Source: Anthonomus grandis grandis (Eukaryota; Arthropoda; Insecta; Coleoptera; Curculionidae). Taken from it: a stretch of 64,000 nucleotides of DNA. The position numbers and the translations under genes were made by a program. The notes below the pieces were generated by a model. The model had not been told where the DNA came from. It saw nothing but the letters and a program-made list of their open reading frames with translations, and did no database searches. Positions within the stretch are counted from its first letter, which is position 1. Each line of letters opens with the position of its first letter. The stretch covers positions 9,252,938 through 9,316,937 of the forward strand of contig NC_065555.1 of assembly GCF_022605725.1 (NCBI RefSeq). The letters run 5' to 3'. Positions 36,101 through 48,299 of the stretch are shown here, piece after piece.

Positions 36101-39100
36101 TTGTTGACTGGATTATTTAGAAAAAAGTTACATATTCAGTTATACAGGTCCACTAGCATATTATTTTATATTTGCATCACTCACATGATTCAGCATGGCA
36201 TTAAAAGTGGAATTAACCTTTTTCAATCCTTTGCCAATGCTTTGTTTTATTTTGTGGTAAATAAGGAATTAAGATTCAAGAGATGAGTTTTTACTTTTCA
36301 AGTAGCTGTAACTCATGAGTAAAGATGAAGTTGGCATTTCAGGAGAGATCTAATGTTTAAATAGATCCTCCCTAGATAGATATTCCCTAAAATACCATTG
36401 ATAATTAGAACTTATATTGAATAAACAGCAGTTTAAAAATTATTAATAGAAAACATATAACATTGTATAATTTTTGCAGTTTGGGAATACTTGCTATAGT
36501 AACTCTGTGCTTCAAGCTTTATATTTCTGCAAACCCTTTAGGGACAAGGTGTTAGAGTATAAAGCAAAAAACAAGAGAACAAAAGAAACCCTGCTTACAT
36601 GCTTAGCAGATCTGTTTCATAGTATAGCTACTCAGAAGAAGAAAGTTGGGTCGATAGCACCTAAAAAGTTTATTGCTAGATTAAGAAAGGAAAAAGGTAA
36701 ATCATCATAATGAAGAAGTATAGTGCACTATAATATTCATGACATTTGAGCAAAATAACAAGTTAAAGTCTTTAATAATATTTTAGAAGAATTTGATAAC
36801 TACATGCAGCAGGATGCCCATGAATTCTTAAATTTCCTAATAAACCATATTAGTGAAATAATTTTAGGTAAGTTAGAAAATACTTGTCAGTTCTGGTTTA
36901 ATAGTATAATTTTCTAGCTGAAAGACAACAGTATTCAACAAACAATTCAACAAATAGTACTACAAACAATGTTAACAAAAATAAGGGTGTGGGAGAAAAT
37001 GGAACTTCCACTACTGCCCAAAATCTACCAGAATCTACATGGGTTCAGGATATATTTCAGGTTAGCTTCTTCTAATTAGTTTAATTTTAACACATTTGAA
37101 CAGGTAATATGTTTTTTTTAAACCACATGCAAATAATCCCTAAACTGAATATTGAGACACATAAATTTTAAATGAATAATGAAAATAATATAACACAATA
37201 TGCAAGTTAAAATAATAAAATGTACAATATAAAATAATTTCTTCACAGATTGTTAATAAGGAATTCATCAAGTCTCCTCATCAATGCCTCTTCTCTTTTC
37301 TAAACTTCTTGTATGAATTTAAAGCACTTAGGCTTCATGGTAGAAAAGTAAATCGCTTTTTTGCAAAGTAAATAAGAATTCCAGAGTGCTTTTGGGTAGT
37401 GGAAGAGGAATATTATCCACTTGCATTGTGGAATAGAGCATTAGTTGCAAAAGTCACATTCTACTTAATAGGTGTGATAATTGCTAGGTATTACCTATGT
37501 GGTATTGATATATCTTGGTATAGTAAACTTTTTCCAAGGGGTGTATGTATGTAATATTTGCAGTATATGTATTGAATGAGATTTTACATCAATTTTAATT
37601 CAAATTTACCATTTCAGGGTATCCTAACTAGTGAAACGAAGTGCCTGAACTGTGAAAATGTCAGCAGTAAGGACGAGGATTTTTTTGACCTGCAGGTTGA
37701 TATTGAACAAAACACCTCGATCACCCACTGTTTAAGGTGTTTCAGCAATACAGAAACACTTTGTAGTGATAATAAGTTTAAGTGTGATAATTGCTGTAGT
37801 TATCAGGTGCGTCTTATTTAGAATACTTTTAGGTCTATTATTTAGGATATTTAGATAAACATGCCCACATACAGTAAGAGACAAAAGCAACAAAATTGAT
37901 AAGAATAAACAATATTTAATTCTAATAATAATACGTCAGCCTGTTTTAGCTTAAACTATTAAAAAGAATTGCAGTGATGGATAAAATTATTTTTTAAATA
38001 TTTTTTAGTGCATGAAAATTAAAGCAACTCATATAACATTAATCTTTTTTTTATTTATGAAGACAAAACCAAAAAACTATTATTATAAATTGTGATAAAA
38101 TGTTGCATAAAAATTATTAGAATTTAACTGGCGGAAATTAATTCATTAGCAGCATACTCTTCTAAACCTCATTTGTTTTAAAAATTAAAGACTGTTTGCT
38201 TGGAAATGTGTTGTTCAAACTTTTCATGGAGCCTAGATCTGGTGATTGCGCCTGCCGCTGAAAAAAAAAAGTTTTTCCTGTTTGTTAGGTGTCAATTAAA
38301 ACGATAAAAAGTCAAGTAAGCCTAATATAAGCCTAAGACTAATTTATGATATACACGCTTATACTACAGAAACACGATCACTTACTACAACTCAAAATAT
38401 TTATTTTCACTGTACTTACTTACAACTATTTATATGTATGATTTAAATCTCGCGCCAATATTCCAAACGTTTCTTCACTGCACTGACAACTGACTACCAA
38501 CGGCGATGCGGCTTCTTGTATACTCAGCAGAACACTGTTCGAGAAGATACCCGCTAACCTTCGAGACGTCGTGCTGTGTACACCTCCGGAATAACGGAGA
38601 ATCAGCTGGTTTCTCGGTGTTTACAATATCGTTACAATATCTTGCAAATTATAGCTGATAATGCTGCATGGCGATTTCTTCCGAAAGTCAACGGCTTTTT
38701 AGCTGGACGCGTATTGTAAAGCTTTCCTTCAAATTTTGTACAAGTAACAAACGTTTTACAAATCGATCAATTATTTCTAGTTCAGGAATTTCTGAAATTA
38801 TTTTTGTTTCTCGGCACCACGGAACTGTATGACAAATTTTCCAGTATGTCATTCTTCTGTCCCATTTCATTGTATCGCAAAATTATCTAAGAGACTGTAT
38901 TTTGGTATGGTTTGGAAATATCAGTAATACGGTTTTTTCCCAAAAAAGCATCTAGAGCCATTTTTTCAGCTGCACACAAATGTTTGGGCATATTGACTAA
39001 AAATACTGAAAACAAGTCAATATAAATTTTAATAATCACTTTTTTGTCGCATTTATAAATAAATTCTGGACAACTAAAATACTGGCAATACGTTTTGCTT

Positions 39101-41450
39101 GGCACTAAGAACAATCTTAGAACGCCCAAAATATTCGCCTAATTTTAAATAATAATACACACCCCACAAAAATTATCGCATCACTAGTATTTTAAGATAT
39201 TTTTAATATTTTTTGGGACAATCTGTATATGTATCAACTAAAAAGATATTTCTGGTTTCTTATCATGGACAAAAAATGATCGGAATTTCTTACATATTTT
39301 TTTGAAGCAAAAATGCTCGCGTAGATATAGGATCGCTATTCCTGTGTTGGCGAATGCATTGAGATCGAAAACGTTCTAAGCAAATAGTGTTATTCTAAAG
39401 TAAAAATGTAAATTTATTGTTAATAATGGATGTGCCTGAACGTTTAACAAGACATGTGACTAATGAAGAAGCCGCTAGAATCATTGCGCTCATAGAAGAT
39501 GGCCGCAGTCAAAGATACGTCGCTCGGATAATGGGAGTTCAACAAAGCACCATATCCAGAGTTGTTAATCGCTACCAAGAAACAAGACAACTATCCAGAC
39601 GACCCGGACAAGGCCGCAGAAGGGTAACTTCGGCAGTAGATGATCGTTACTTAAGGTTAACGGCTTTAAGAATTAGGCATACCACCTCTAGAAGACTGCA
39701 AACAGATCTGTTGGTTGCTCGTAATGTCCGAATAAGCCTACAGACAGTTCGAAATAGGCTGAGAGAAGTAGGTTTACGAGCCAGAGTGCCAGCTAGAGGT
39801 CCACGTCTTACCAGAGAACATCGAGTAGCAAAATTGCAATTTGCTAGAGGACACGCAAATTGGAATATTCAAGATAAATCAAGATTTTGTCTATATTCAT
39901 CAGATAGGCGTGTACCAGTATATAGGCGACGTGGTGAATGGCACGATCAGGTTAATTTTTGTCAAACTGAAAGCTTTAGTGGTGGCTCTTGAATCATGGT
40001 TTGGGGAGGAATTTCTTTTGAGAGTCGCACGGAGCTAGTACCAGTGAATGATGGAAGACTAAATGCTGACAGGTACATAACCAATATCCTAGAACCCCCC
40101 TGTAGTGCTCTATATGCCATATATCGGTGATAATTCTGTGCTAATGCATGATAATGCTCGTCCACACGCTGCTAGAGTTGTTCGGCAATACTTAGAAGAG
40201 GTCGAGATACCCACCCTAAATTGGCCTGCACGTAGCCCGGACCTTAATCCGATAGAACATGTCCGGGACCATCTAGGATGGCAAATTCAGCAACATCCAG
40301 CACCAATAAGAACACTAGATCAGTCTTCAAAATGTTCTTTTTGACTTCTGGGCAAACGTGCCGCAAGAATACCTCCAGAACCTGTTTAGAAGCCTTCGAA
40401 GACGAATGGAAGCTGTAATTAGAGCCAGGGGCGGTAACACACGCTATTAGAAATTCATTGGCTTAAATAAAGTTAATTTTTTTTGTATACATGTTTTGTA
40501 CAATTTTTTTAAATTTTTGTATGTTTTGGTAAATCAAAATGTTTGTCCTCTGTAGATTGAACTGATTTAAAATAAATGTTGCAAAAGTGCTATTATTTGG
40601 TGATTTAATTATCAATATCAATAAAATTTTAAAAAACAGGCAAAAAATTTAAAATATTTAAGAAATAATAAGTGATGCGATAATTTTTGTGGGGTGTGTA
40701 TTTCTAAGACGGCCTATGGGACGTTTTTTTCGGCATAAAATATTGAGCATGTAGTAAAAGTTACCAACTACTTAATTTGTTCTTAAAAGTTGCTTTTTTA
40801 ACATTACAGGAAGCCCAGAAAAGGATGAGGGTGAAAAAGCTGCCCACCATCCTAGCCCTCCACCTGAAACGATTTAAATATGTAGAACAGTATAATAGGC
40901 ATATAAAAGTTTCACATAGAGTTGTTTTTCCTCTCGAACTTAGGCTATTTAATACCGTAAGTTATCTTTAGTTTCAAATTACATTAATTGTAGTAAAAAT
41001 ATATTATTTTAGTCGGATGACGCAGTCAATCCGGATAGGTTGTATGACCTAGTAGCAGTTGTGATACATTGTGGCAGTGGCCCAAATAGGGGCCACTACA
41101 TTAGCATAGTGAAAAGCCATGGGTTTTGGTTACTATTTGATGATGATCAAGTTGATGTAAGTCTTTAAAACGTTATATTTAAATTATAGTTATATTTAAA
41201 ACATTATTATTTTTGTATTTTCTATTATTATTATTAATCAAAATTTGATTTTTTGAGAAATATAGCGTGAATGGCTAACTTTACACAGAAACAAGAGTTG
41301 GCTCTTTTTATCCGCAGAAGTTCTTACTTATTAATGTTTCAGAAAATTGAGTCGTCGGCAATAGAAGAATTCTACGGTCTGACCTCGGACACGCAGAAAT
41401 CATCCGAGACAGGCTATATTTTATTCTATCAAAGTCGCGAGAGCTTATGA
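33101..41450 (+). CDS. Usp12-46: Ubiquitin carboxyl-terminal hydrolase, USP12/USP46 type (9 exons)
   Basis: This is a peptidase C19 deubiquitinase; in animals the USP12/USP46 enzymes are activated by WD40 partners (UAF1/WDR48, WDR20). That partnership is family knowledge, not seen here. Exons: 33101-33103 (the ATG alone), 33794-33874, 36480-36696, 36787-36867, 36918-37060, 37618-37806, 40810-40956, 41013-41156, 41343-41450. They have GT/AG junctions and join in frame to 370 residues, the usual family length. The Cys box is FGNTCYSNSVLQAL (Cys33), the His box NRGHYISIV (His315), and the third catalytic residue is in LLFDDD (Asp330). Zinc-binding CxxC pairs lie at 184/187 and 231/234. QQDAHEFLN and LALHLKRFKY are also conserved. 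Exon 5 carries an Asn/Thr-rich insert that is variable in the family. Intron 2 holds a non-LTR fragment and the sixth intron a Tc1 element; neither disturbs a splice site. Confidence 0.95.
34590..35890 (+). mobile_element. Non-LTR retrotransposon 3' end in USP intron 2
   Basis: The readable part begins just after the catalytic YADD region: EDDCEFLQVNLNKVENWCNV, then LYLNVNKCSILSFSRK and EVIDLGTTYDAKVS. It continues through stops and frameshifts (SAKLLGFVYRNC; ERIQRKVMTYL-like) to a 3' untranslated part with a hammerhead-like fold at 35519 and A- and T-rich runs. The right limit near 35890 follows AATAAATGCCTC and a T run. It is 5'-truncated and dead. Confidence 0.68.
35519..35544 (+). ncRNA. 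Hammerhead-like fold in the 3' region of a non-LTR element
   Basis: CTGATGA is followed by a six-base stem (TGCTCC, GATA loop, GGAGCG) and then AACTACGTGTAGC. The first core block and helix II are perfect. The second core block reads GAAC instead of GAAA, so cleavage activity is unlikely in this copy. Confidence 0.35.
38100..39155. other. Intronic sequence left of the Tc1 copy, nothing recognised
   Basis: There are two short minus-strand open frames (38688-38870, 38887-39129; motifs PKHLCAAEKMALDAF and ETKIISEIPELEI). They read almost continuously and could belong to an unidentified transposon relic. The stretch 38440-38650 is less AT-rich than its surroundings. Confidence 0.3.
39158..40698 (+). 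mobile_element. Tc1-type transposon in USP intron 6, inactivated
   Basis: Inverted repeats of about 30 bases (CACACCCCACAAAAATTATC) lie at both ends and are flanked by TA (39156-39157, 40699-40700). The gene starts at ATG 39426 (MDVPERLTRHVTNEEAARI, then a helix-turn-helix GRSQRYVARIMGVQQSTISR). It is open to a TGA at about 39990, then resumes in other frames with MVWGGIS, VLMHDNARPHAARV and SPDLNPIEHV. At least one stop and two frameshifts are present. All three catalytic regions are at least partly readable. The element is 1541 bases long and sits in the sense orientation of the host gene. Confidence 0.92.
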
Positions 41451-44400
41451 GTGACCATCGATGCCTTAGTACGTGTATCCAAACGCAGCAGCAGGTCCCA
41501 ACCGGACTTTAAAAATTACGCCAGGTGGGCTTACTCTTGTTTCTAGCAAAAACAAATGGATTTTTATTTGTTTTGACGGTAGCCTTAGAAAGTAGGCTGC
41601 TTTCGACCATCAATTTTCATAAATGGGTAGCCGATTGTTACCAGTGAAAGTACCTTTCCTTAAGTATTTTGATGTGAAAAGTAAGGCAATGAAAATCTCT
41701 AAAACTTAAATTAAATTAAAAATGTGGAGATAAATATTGGAGCAAGCAACTTTTTTATCACAATCAATTATTTCGCAAACCCAACAGCTAAGAAATAGCA
41801 GATATAGCCATAAAGAATATTTTGTCCTGGTCCGATACTTAGGAAAAAACACAGAATCCAAATTAATATACATCTAAATGCATTTGAATTTCAAATATAC
41901 TTATTTATAAATTACTTATGTATATACCAGAAAATGTATGCATATTATTTATCCCAGTTATCGGCCAAATTACGCCACATATAAAACTTACACGAATAAA
42001 TTTATTTAAATAAAATACCTTTCCCTAAAAACATTCAAAAAATAATTAACACAACACAATAATGAATACGGCTTTTAAAAAATCCTTAAAATAATTCTCT
42101 AATATTAGTTCACGAATAACTAATTCAACATTATCTAGTAATTGCGATTTGTTAGGAAAATAAACATATTATCGTTGTCTTATCCGACTTTTCTAAGGCC
42201 ATAATGTTTTGTAAAATAGATTTCATATAAAGTATCAAAGTTAAAATACAGTTATACAAATAGAAAAAATTTAAATTATTAAATTCGGATCAGCCTTTTG
42301 TTCGGATAGGTGTGATTTTATATACTTCCTGTGAGAGTTTTCTTTTTGATATTAAAGCAAAGCCTTAACTATTAAAATCCATTCTCTAAACTATTGGAAA
42401 GCTTTTGTATGTGGGAGGAATTGTAGAATTTGATAAAGGACGTAGAGTTCTTGCTTTACGCATCAGCAGGGACATTTTATGTATACGTGACATAAAAACA
42501 AGTAACTTGTACCCTAATTCTTTTTTAATTTACCTTTATTATAAAATTGCTCTTTTATCAATTTAATATACTTAATTCTATTATGTTATATATAAATTAT
42601 TTTTTGATGTATTGGATATAGTTTCAGTCAAGGCTTAAAACTTCTCCAAATTCCTTGATTCTTCTAGGTTTTCATAATAATCTGTTTCTTTTAAATTAAT
42701 ATTGTCCCTCCACTTTTTACCGTTTCATGATGATGTTATGGACGCAAATTCGTAAGATGCAGAGAGCATTGTATACTTTAATGATCAAAAATTGAAAATC
42801 TCTTAAAAATAGTGGTTAAATATCTAAGAACTCATAATTTGTGTTAGTATTGTGTAGTTAGCTGAAATAATTTTAAGCAGATGTAGGATAATGTCAATAT
42901 TATGTCGGTTTTACCTTTTTTTACACCTATTTTTAACGTCAATTCTTAAATATCGTAAAAAGTGTCCGTTAATTGAGAGTCGTATTTACCTTAAATTGTG
43001 CTTAAATGTCAACTCTTAAAGATTTGTTCTTGTAGTAAAGAGGTCAATGGAATCAATCTTAATCTCTATGAAGATGTTGATGGGATGACTCATCAACAAA
43101 ATGGGATGTTCTTGTTTTTGTTTGCTTTTGCTCCCAGAAATACCAGTACAATCAGGACTGTACGATATTATCAGTAAATAATAATTCAGAGGTGTTTATC
43201 CATTTATTAACGCTGATGGTCGAAAAGCGTGACGTCTTATGACTACCTACGATTAGTAGTTTAAGGTACATCAAAAGGACTGAGCCGATATTTTGTAGGT
43301 TTGTTTACCAAGTTGTTTTTTACTTACTACTATTTTTTAGCTGAAATATACTTGCCGTATACATTACGATAAGATAGACTGTTAAAGCTGAATAATAAGC
43401 ATAAGAGTTTTTCTATAAGTTATTTTTGGAATTGTCATACTTTTTTTACTAGTACATAGTGATGCATTTTTCTAGTCATTATTCCCAGTACCATATAAAT
43501 TCATTTTATGCACTATGACAAATGTTTTATTATTCAGTCAATCTGTTTGTTTTTGTTAGAGATGTCCTATATAGTTTCCCTAGGAAGATCCAGATTTGGC
43601 TCTTTTTCGTGGTACCATTGAATATACAAAAAAACATTTATTTTAGTGTCTGGGTAAAATTTTGATATATGCTTGAGCCGAAACTGTATAATAACAATGT
43701 AGAAGACTTTCTAAATAGAAAAGAAAAGTGTTTTGGTTAAAGTTTTTAAACTTTATATTATGTGATAGTACATAGTATGTTAGTCTTAATATTTTATATA
43801 TTACGACTTCTAAAATTTCCTATTTTAGTTAAAAGTTTTTTCTTGAAGGAACTAAGATGTGTCAATGAAAGTTAAAAAAAAATATTTTTTAATATAACTT
43901 CTACTCATTATAAGTAAAGTAAGATCAATGCTAAAATGTGTTATGTAATTTTGTTATATACAACATTCTTGACATTCAAGTATAATAATTTATGTGTAAG
44001 AATGGCTACAGAATATTTATAGATTTATAAAGCATGTGGGCTAGTAAACAAATTTGGCCTAAAAACAATCCTAGTTTTCCCAAAGAATTATACTAGGTGC
44101 TTAATTTTATAAAAAAATTATATATTATCAAGCTTGAGCATTAATGTTCTTTTTAAATCATTATGCAAATATTTGGTCACGCAAATAAACAGTGTTTCTT
44201 CTTTCTTTACTAAAAGTGCTATATATTTTGTTTAGTCAAATGGTATATTTTACATTTTATTAAACTTTTAGACTGAATAAAAACGGTGTTCGTGTGTGGT
44301 GCTTTGTATAACGATTGAACACTTTTGTACATAGTACAACAACGACTGGACAGTTTTTTTTTTGTAGAATGTTTCATGCACCCTTTAAATACTTTAATTT

Positions 44401-44510
44401 ATGGAAGAAAAAACAGATCGAGCTCAACCGAACTTGAACTGATTAAATTTGAAATATATTGTTTCTTACGAATATCATATATACAATATTGGACAAAATA
44501 ACACGTTATT
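41451..44510. other. 3' flank of the USP gene, no further feature
   Basis: AT-rich DNA. The first part must contain the 3' untranslated region; AATAAA-type signals occur several times, so the polyadenylation site cannot be chosen. No coding or repeat structure was recognised. Confidence 0.5.
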
Positions 44511-46900
44511 TGAAGAGTGAAATATGCAAAAGGATCCAAGTGCCATTTCACAAATTTTACAGTAGCGACAAAAACGTTTTGAAACAACATAAATTAAAAC
44601 CAACCCTTTTGTATTAACCATTTTTATTATGTTCAGGACAGGCAAAATCAAAGGGTCAAATACAAAATGTACAAATTTTACAAAAAAAGTTTTATTTTTC
44701 AAATTTAATGTCAAAACGGCCCAAGTGCCAATATTATTTCAAACTCAAAGTAACTTCTAAACTCTTTTTAAAACTAAACTATTTTAAATAATAACATCTT
44801 CGAACGTTAGTTTGCGTGTTCACTCATCTTTTGTATAAGCTCTTCATAAAAAACTTGGTTCTTCGGCTTTAGATAACGTAACATATTCTTAATTTCTTTG
44901 ATTTTTGCAGCAGGCCATGCTTTTTTAGGATTTGAATCAGAAAATTTTACAGCTAGGTCTTTAAAATACTCTATGGTAGTATGCGCCTTAAAAATATTCA
45001 CTTTGCGGTATAGTGCTAAATCAGAGTAGTTAGTTTTTACTTCAACAGAACCCTCTTGTAACAGATTTGCATCTATTTTAATCATTACAACCTGCGATAT
45101 TCCAAGATTATCAGTTTGTAGAGTCTCTTTTGCCAATGACATCCAGGCAAAGAAATTTCCCGTGTGCTTGACTGTAAAGGGATTGTTTTGTCTGGCGCTC
45201 GTAATTATTTTGATTAAATCACGTGGAACTTCGGGTTTCTTCTTTCTTCTTACTTTTTCGATTAGTCCGAAGTCCCTATCACAAGACAGGAACGTATGTC
45301 CTGTTTGTCGGAATTTGTGCAGAATTTCATCAAAAACTCCTTTGGCAACAAGAGTAATATAGACTGCTAAGATTCCTTGATTTTTATTTTGACCTCCTCA
45401 GTTGCCAAACCATACAACTAATGACGTTTTGGAAGTCTTTAGTTGATTTGTCAGAAAGTCAAAAATACAAGAACCTATTTCGTTGCAACCACGTTTTCCA
45501 GTGTTTCATCCCAAAGGTAAAAGAGTCCCGTTCCCTTCATGGTGTATACCAAAGTTCACACAAGCTAATTGGCGACTGTAATACATCTGAGTGTGTGTCA
45601 ACGAAGGTATATAGAACTGTTTTTGTAAATCAAAAGAAATGATGCAAGCAGACTCTTCCAATTTTGCAATCTTGCAATCATTGCTCATCATTTTTTGTGC
45701 AGCTTCTGCTTTCTTATGATGTAATTTTTTTTTTCAATTCCACGTCCTTTTTTTGTACGGGGTTGGCAGCTTTTCTCAAATCCACTTTATATAGGTCGCA
45801 CTTGCGACAGGTATCGACCCTTGGAGGGCTAAAGGAAAGATTGAACTGATGTTTGAAGATGTTATTAAACCATTGCCTCGATACATGTGGTGCAGTATTA
45901 TTTTCGGTATATTTTAAAAGAAAAGCTGCATGAAGTTTCCGGATACTAAGATCTTCAGACAAATAATTTTTGGAACTTTTCTCTCTTCCATAATGACTTT
46001 CTCGTGTTGGGATTGAGGATATAAACTCAATGATTTTTGATTTCCACGAATAATCTCTTCTGCTACGTTTTCCTCCTCGTTTTTCACGCAATATAATGTC
46101 ACTGCATTTAGCAAGCTTTTGACATAATAAGTTTCACTCTTTTTACTCCAATCGAAAAAGTATCACAAAATGTCTTTCTACAAACCTCCAACTTAGAGTT
46201 TCCAGGAAGAAGTAAATAATATCTATAGGTACGTTGCCTCCTTCTAGCTTCCGGGGTCTCATAAGTGCCATGTCTTCTGCGCCTTATGTTTTCACATTCT
46301 ATTAAATGCATCAAAAAATTCTGTTGTTCTGGGACCATGGGCAATATCATGGTCCCAGAACTTTTGAAAAACTTGGAAATTAAGATAAGATGAGACACAA
46401 TAAGCTAAAATATTGAAAATTGGCATACCTCAGAAGGGCCCTTTTTCCCTGGAATGAAGGATTCTTTCTTTTTGAAAGGCAGTCCACTGTTTCTTTTAAC
46501 TTGGCTATTTTTACGAACGTCACCGGTTTTGCTCCTTTTTTTCCTTTGAATGTCTATTGGTATGTTATCCATGCTTGTAGATGGAGCACTTTCAATATTT
46601 TCACTTATTATTTGCAATTTCTTACTCATTTTTAGACACAAAAAATAATAGCAGCGACGAAAAAGCAATTGTTTACAATCTAAAACAAAAAGTAAGGTTA
46701 AAATGAACATGTGCATGATGTGCAATATTAAGGGCACTTGGGCCTGTTTGTAAAAGATTCTTAATAATATCATCAAGATGGCAGCACAGAAACATAAATT
46801 ATTTAGTGCAAGTTTCTAGTGGCGCATAGACCCCAAAACTTCATTAAAACGCATTTTGAGAAAAATGACACTTGGACCCTTTTGCATATTTCACTCTTCA
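44511..46900 (-). mobile_element. 2.4-kb DNA transposon of unassigned superfamily
   Basis: Terminal inverted repeats of about 40 bases (TGAAGAGTGAAATATGCAAA at 44511; inverted copy ending at 46900) enclose a minus-strand gene. A second, inner inverted motif GGCCCAAGTGCC occurs near 44718 and, inverted, near 46730. These ends mark it as a mobile element rather than a host gene. Confidence 0.75.
44810..46635 (-). pseudogene. Transposase-like protein of the 44511-46900 element (broken)
   Basis: The gene starts at ATG about 46629 (MSKKLQIISENIES), with a first exon that can end at GTATGC near 46435. Downstream pieces in order: RRQRTYRYYLLLPGNSK, CRKTFCDTFSIGVKRVK, RESHYGREKSSKNYLSEDL, SRQWFNNIFKHQFNLSF, PPRVDTCRKCDLY, SRQLACVNFGIHHEGNG, TFLSCDRDFGLIEK and, at the end, PKNQVFYEELIQKM. 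This block order is shared by many unnamed arthropod proteins that I take to be transposases; conserved aspartates (CDRDFG) fit a DDE-type nuclease but are not proven. Stops and frameshifts near 45400 and 46110 inactivate it. Confidence 0.6.
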
Positions 46901-47363
46901 TTCTTACTTTAAACTGGACAAATTAATGCAAATTAAAAAAAAATGAATTATCTGCTTCAATGATTACATTACAAAAATTATATTTTTCTATGACTACTTA
47001 ATATATGTCACTTTCAATTACATTTAGTTAAAAATCGGTTTAGTGCCTTAAATCAATATGCAGGATGTAGGTTTGAATATTTTCTAATATAATCATAATT
47101 TGGAAAAAGCAATTTGGTAACATAATGTTATACAAGAAGGGAATCTACGTGAACTTCTTGTTTATTATATCAGGTTCTATCTATCCCATGAAAGGTTTTA
47201 TCAATATCAAATGAGTTGTCTACTTCTTCAAACATGAGAGATCAGATCACATTAAGTTTGGGTTTTTCAGATATCAAGAATTTGTTTACAGTAGTTTAAA
47301 AAGTTCCTACAATTTGATATATAGTTTCTTCCTCTGAATTGTAACTATTAACAAAATAAGTGT

Positions 47364-47790
47364 ATACGTCTGTTAAGACTAAAATCTTCTGCCAAATTTC
47401 AATTAGTTTCCTAATTTTTTGTCGTTTTTTTGCCATAGCAATCGCTTTGTTTCTGGACCTTTCATAATAATCTGATCACATTCTTATGCCTATAATTCCA
47501 AACCTATTACTAATTACAAAACTTAATTTGACATACACTCCTGGATAAAATAATAGCACTCTGTGTAACATAAATATTAAAGTGCGCAGATGCCTGTTAA
47601 GACTAAAATATATTGTCAAAATTTAAAGTGATTTCTTGATGTTCTGTCGGTTTTTTGTTGTATCAATCGCTTTGTTTTTGGACCTCTCATAATCTGATTT
47701 CATTTCTTTGCATATAATTGCAAAACTTAATTTGACATACACTCGTGGACGAAATAATATCAGTATGTGCAACATAACAATTAAGTAAAG
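47364..47790. repeat. Tandem duplication of a ~205-224-bp unit
   Basis: Two consecutive units share TGTTAAGACTAAAAT (47371, 47595), CAATCGCTTTGTTT with GGACCT, and ACTTAATTTGACATACACTC followed by TGGA(T/C)(A/G)AAATAATA (47521, 47726). The offset is about 204-224 bases. Units differ by substitutions and small indels. The second half resembles a Tc1-type end; a matching GCTATTATTTTGATCA lies at 48254-48270, so the repeats may belong to a decayed MITE. Confidence 0.65.
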
Positions 47791-48299
47791 CGAAGGAAAC
47801 TTTTATATAACAAAAGGCCTAATAAAATGAACACAAAATAATGAGTATGTATCTTTTTTTTTGTAGTATTTGAGTACAAAAAAAAGGCATTGTCCACAAT
47901 ATCAAAATAATAGCAGTTTTTCAAAAAATGCTTTAACAAGAAATAAAGTCGTGGCATACATTTTAGAAGATCTTGACACTATGCCATGCATTTTGAGTAA
48001 TTATCTATTCTTCTTAACCATACTTATAATGAAGGAGAAAAATTGATTTTGGTTTGCAGCTCACAATAAATCTTATTTGGGTACAGTTTTACGAAGAAGA
48101 AGGCACTTATTTTGTACTTATTCTGTAGAACGTCACTTATTCTTTACTTTTTCTTGAGTACAGTGTTTTTTCTCTTTATTAAATAAAAACACTTTAAAGT
48201 TGGTGATATTGTTAAAATAAAAAAACCATCTAGACGAGACCTGCAATAGAAAATGCTATTATTTTGATCACCTTAAATTCACGCCTTTGTTTAATTCAA

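Noticed and set aside
45162..45849. Plus-strand frames of 60-73 codons
   Set aside because: They are antisense to the minus-strand transposase-like gene of the element 44511-46900, which has conserved blocks.
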